A DNA stretch of 64,000 nucleotides, taken from the NCBI GenBank assembly GCA_020002185.1, contig CM034532.1, forward strand, positions 46,209,506-46,273,505, written 5' to 3'. A program made the position numbers and the translations under genes. Shown one piece after another: positions 60,066 to 64,000 of the stretch. This stretch comes from Paraescarpia echinospica (taxonomy: Eukaryota; Annelida; Polychaeta; Sabellida; Siboglinidae). The notes under the pieces are model-generated. The model did not search any database. It saw only the letters and a program-made list of their open reading frames with translations, and had not been told where the DNA came from. How positions within the stretch are numbered: position 1 is the first letter of the stretch; every line of letters starts with the position of its first letter.

Positions 60066-62240
60066 CTTTGCAGTAGTGGCATGCAGTTCAGGTCTAAGAC
60101 AATGTTTGTGTAGGCGAGGCTAGCAGGCACATACCATTTATATAGTTCCACCGCAATTAATTACTATCCATTTATTTGCATGGTTATACCTGTGGAATTT
60201 TTTTTATGATATATCTACACTCCGTATGTCTGGCTACTGTCATTTTAACGGTTGTTGTCATTGACAGATCATCAAGCAGTGCATTGTGGGATTTATTTGG
60301 TATGACTGCAGCTGTGACTGTGTGACCACTTGGTGACATTTTTGCCTGACATTTGTGAATTTGCTCGAGAGAGACAATAACATGAACAATTGTGTGCGTT
60401 AGTAACAAAAGGTCCCCCTTTTGTGACTTGTAAACATGTCAGCTTACCAAGTCCCCCGTCACTGTGTTTTGGTTTGACTGGCGTGTGACCACAAACCACA
60501 AATTGTCTTTATACTACGTTAAACACTTGCCCTCTTAAAAGGTCTTATTATTGGTCTGGTTGTTTAACAGTTCTCTATGCTAAACATCGTTACATACATA
60601 AAACATCTTTTTTAGCATGATACTATAGCGCCTTACAGAATGAACCCATGAAAGGGGTAAACAGAGCTGTTATTGCATGACAATTACCCTGAACATGCCT
60701 TCACCAATGAAAGGGTTTATGCAAAGCAGCAAACACCCTGCAGAACATTTCAGTCATTGCACCACATAAAAACCAGTTGTTACATGGTTTTTGTTAATGA
60801 AAAATCGATGAAACAAGCAATTTCGAGAATTGTCTGGCTTGTGTTAGTGCGAACATGAAAGATGGGAATAAATGCTTTTAACTGCACACGTCAGTGTGTT
60901 GCAAGTGAAGTATTTATCATGATGTTGTGTATTGTGTCAAGCAAACAGAGCTTCCTATATAAATAAGGGATGCATCCTTTATGTGGTAGCGACGGCGACG
61001 GCAGGGTAAATGCGGCATGGTAAATGCCCTCGTGGTCTCTGTGTGTGAGGGTTATAATGGGGAACACACATACTGTGGTGGATTGGCGTTGTGGCATGTT
61101 TTGGTGGTGGTATCGTTGGACAAATCAGTTATGATGGGTAGAGACGAGGGGCGGTGTACTGTTGCCTGCGTACCAGATGGAGCCACTCCGGGTGTCTGGG
61201 GTGACATATTGGGAGGAAGGAGGGGTGATGGCTCACCCCATGTTAACACTGACTAAATAGATTACTATCTCTACTCATGACCCACTCCATCACCCCGGAC
61301 AAAGATGAACATCTGGGCCCCAATTGGGGCCTCTCTGTATAGTCATTGCAACTGCATGTGATCATTTAACCCCAGGGTTATGTCACTGTCACAGTCTGTG
61401 AAATAAACCCGGGATCAACCACTGTAAACACTAACAAATAGCTGTCAGATTGTCGGAGGAGAACTTCAGAAAAGATCAATTCAGTCAGGGGAAATTTAAA
61501 AAGGGGGATATGGTTACTAAATCAGAGTGAGGTTTTTGTCATAGCTTTTTTTCCAAGTAAATTTTGCAGCTTTATGGATAAAAATATAAAGTCATTATGT
61601 GGGTAAAGTGCATTGTAATGATGTGTCACTTTTGTACTAGTATATTATAATTTTAGATTTAGCAAACACCTGCATATAATGAGCACCTACTTAAAATCTT
61701 TATCTATCTGTACTACAATATTTTAATTATTTCTATATCACCATGTAGTTGACAATTTCACTGGATCTACCTTTGGGGACTTAAATATTGAACGATATCT
61801 TACGGTGACATTTTCATTAAAAAAATCTCCAATCATGCTGATTAATTGTTTCAATATAATTGCACATAAGACATATGTACAGGTACATACATGGAGGCGG
61901 ACTAATTGGACGGCACACTCCACCATTAAAGAGGCAACCCTTGAGTGATCATTGTTACCGAGGATGTTTATTACCTAACATATCTGGTATGTTTAATGTT
62001 CTCTTAACGGTGCCCCTTGCTATGGCACCTACAAGGCGGTTCACATTATACTTAAGTTAAGTGACTGTCTCATCTCACTGAATGATTGATGGATACAGGT
62101 GCACATAGTCTCACCTGGTCAGTGGAACGTTTACTGCTTCTTTATGCTTCTTCCGGTCTGCTGTCACAGTGGTCCATGCTCAGATATGCTGTGCTTAGCA
62201 GTGTTGCTTTTATGTCTCAATAAATCAGCAGTGGTCCTTC
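60066..62240. other. no recognised gene
   Basis: CpG-poor unique DNA. Frames such as 61017-61256 (plus) and 60293-60499 (minus) have no domain or splice context. Confidence 0.45.
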
Positions 62241-62245
62241 AGTTG

Positions 62246-62279
62246 GAGGGGTGGGGGTGGGATGGGATGGGGTGGAGGG
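62246..62279 (+). repeat. G-quadruplex-prone G-rich run
   Basis: GGAGGGGTGGGGGTGGGATG followed by GGATGGGGTGGAGGG gives at least five G runs of three or more with 1-4-base loops. Confidence 0.8.
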
Positions 62280-63179
62280 TAACGCTCCCTGAGAACTGTG
62301 ACAGGTGTAGGGTATTTAAGTAACAGGGTTATTTGTCAGCTAATATGACACTTGAACTTACCCCTTTTACACGTTTACACCCATTACTTTTGCTTGGAGC
62401 TGATAAGCCACAATTGCCACAGGCTACTGCTTGCTTCCGGTTTGAGCTGATGCCAAGACATCAAAACGTCACCATGAAGTCTTAGAATAAGCTAACACAT
62501 ATATTGTCGGCCTTTGTTAATCTGTAATTATTAAACAAAATTAGAAGTTTAATTTGCTCGGAGAGAGTGAGCGTTAACAGTTGTTTCTTTTGTTTGCCAT
62601 TTCGTCTAACATATTGGCAGGGAGTGCTTATTATGCCATGGGCAAACACTTGCTCAGTTAGAGACATCATAAAATCTAATTGTCTTACAGAGGCCCCCCA
62701 AACATGTCATGTGTCACTTATGCAGCGAATCAGTGTTGTGATGTGGCAGGTGTACAATAATTACTGAAATCCATCACACGCTTGACAGGGTAATCCAAGG
62801 GGAGGAATTATCTCCAGTATTTTATTTTTATCCTCATTTTGGGAGTAATTAATTTTAACCCAATGTTGTTATTTGAAAAGTACTACTGCTCATTAAAAGC
62901 AAAAATAAAAAGTTACAGAATAGATATTATAAAATTAAAAGGTGTACATTGCCCGAGGGAGCTAATTAGCAGCAAAAATACCAAAATTTACAGAATTGAT
63001 ATTATAACATAAAAAAACAAACATACTCTGAGGCAGTGGGTAAACTGATTTGCTTTAAAGATTAACGTTGTCAGAATAATTTGGTGGTTTGTTGTTAATT
63101 TATTAATGTCTAATTGTTTTGCCTCATTAGTTCCACCAGTAATGTTCTCAGTAATGTAGCATAATATATTAAGCCCGAA

Positions 63180-63690
63180 AACCAGAGTCATCACCCATAG
63201 CTGACCTGCAGCATAATTAAACGCTAATTAATTATGTATCCAGGTTGACATAAATTTGTGAAGATGCACATGTAACAAACTGCCATTCTCCGACAGTGAA
63301 TGGGTCTAATTGATGCTTTACGAGGTGGAAATGATACAGTTTTCTCATTTGTTATTTCCCCGAGTCATTTCACGCAGGTAGACGTTGCGTCATTAGAGAA
63401 AAACGAATGTTCCCAGGTGCGCAACTTGTACACAGCCGCGCCCAATTAATCGAGCAGTGGCCATATTGATTTTGTCTGCATCCTGCCCAGCATGTGTGTG
63501 TGCATGCTCGGATATGGGAAAGGCATAAGATCGTACGGAAGCTACTACAATGCTCCTGCCTGTGCTCCCGTTGCACAGAGGTGCGGCGAGGAAGTCGCTC
63601 ATTGTCGGCATCATTTCTGTTTCCGTGGCAACCGGGGATGACACCTGTCGTCGAAGAAATATCGTTGCTATTTCCATGAGGATGGCATGT
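63180..63690. promoter_or_regulatory. CpG-retaining patch with TAATTA cluster, candidate enhancer
   Basis: Complex unique sequence with several TAATTA/ATTAAT cores (63225-63233, 63306-63312, 63444-63450) and more CpGs than its surroundings from 63360 to 63660. The two minus-strand frames (63370-63711, 63393-63677) overlap and are unassigned. Regulatory role is inference. Confidence 0.3.
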
Positions 63691-63697
63691 CAGTTTG

Positions 63698-64000
63698 CTT
63701 GATACATACACTAATCCTAGATGTGTGAACTCATCCTCGTGAGTCTAATTAGACATGTATACTTGATACATACACTAATCCTAGATGTGTGAACTCATCC
63801 TCGTGAGTCTAATTAGACATGTATACTTGATACACATACTAATCCTAGATGTGTGAACTCATCCTCGTGAGTCTAATTAGACATGTATACTTGATACACA
63901 CACTAATCCTAGATGTGTGAACTCATCCTCATGAGTCTAATTAGACATGTATACTTGATACATACACTAATCCTAGATGTGTGAACTCATCCTCGTGAGT
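63698..64000. repeat. 64-bp tandem repeat, at least 4.7 copies, runs off the end
   Basis: The unit starts CTTGATACATACACTAATCC, continues TAGATGTGTGAACTCATCCT, and ends CGTGAGTCTAATTAGACATG plus TATA. Copies start at 63698, 63762, 63826, 63890 and 63954. Differences are few (CATACAC against CACATAC or CACACAC; CTCGTGAG against CTCATGAG). Each unit holds the palindrome TCTAATTAGA with a TAATTA homeodomain core. The array continues past the window. Confidence 0.97.

Noticed and set aside
63698..64000. CRISPR-like array (also considered for the 31-bp and 57-bp arrays)
   Set aside because: Units are directly abutting without unique spacers and the context is animal nuclear DNA.

Overview
The window is animal (metazoan) nuclear DNA, not prokaryotic. 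It has long non-coding stretches, retrotransposons, tRNA-derived SINEs, inverted-repeat elements, minisatellites and many CA/TG microsatellites. It has no operons, no closely packed genes and no long intact reading frame outside repeats. The mix of a CR1/L2-type LINE, other LINE remnants, a hAT-like remnant and SINEs, together with strongly mosaic CpG content and the recurrent word GGCCTAC, fits a marine invertebrate (invertebrate deuterostome or lophotrochozoan). I cannot name the species.

Left part (1-34.6 kb) is repeat-rich and CpG-rich. Bases 240-3090 hold a degenerate tandem array whose blocks end in splice-like signals on the minus strand. Next come a 357-bp foldback (3803-4159), a short palindromic MITE (6911-7070), a LINE scrap (8.4 kb), a SINE (9.8 kb), a satellite-like array (10.3-11.2 kb), a LINE tail (12.4-12.6 kb) and terminal-inverted-repeat elements (13.6-14.25 kb). 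Three minus-strand CR1/L2-like LINE copies with duplicated spacers fill 16.0-22.1 kb. The middle copy is a chimera of its neighbours, which is the signature of unequal crossing-over. Further right are a second SINE, a 57-bp minisatellite (24 kb), a decayed hAT-family transposase (24.9-25.2 kb) and a third SINE (26 kb).

At 34.65-35.56 kb is a CpG island. It contains the best candidate for a host gene start: an ATG-initiated exon (35428-35526, 33 codons) ending at a consensus splice donor. From about 36.8 kb to the end the DNA is sharply CpG-poor, with runs of 240 bp lacking any CG. Invertebrate gene bodies are typically methylated and lose CpG, so I infer that 35.5-64 kb is mostly a long intron of this gene. 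The first exon's protein is not recognised. Local CpG-richer patches inside this domain (about 49.0-49.65, 50.9-51.5, 55.5-55.8 and 63.2-63.7 kb) are candidate regulatory elements.

The right part also carries a frameshifted second LINE (37.3-38.5 kb), a 22-copy 31-bp minisatellite (44.2-44.9 kb), long CA/TA tracts (47 kb), a nearly perfect 356-bp tandem duplication (59.35-60.06 kb) and a 64-bp repeat that runs off the window end. No intact autonomous mobile element and no complete host gene is visible. Apart from the candidate first exon, every recognisable coding segment is transposon-derived and broken.
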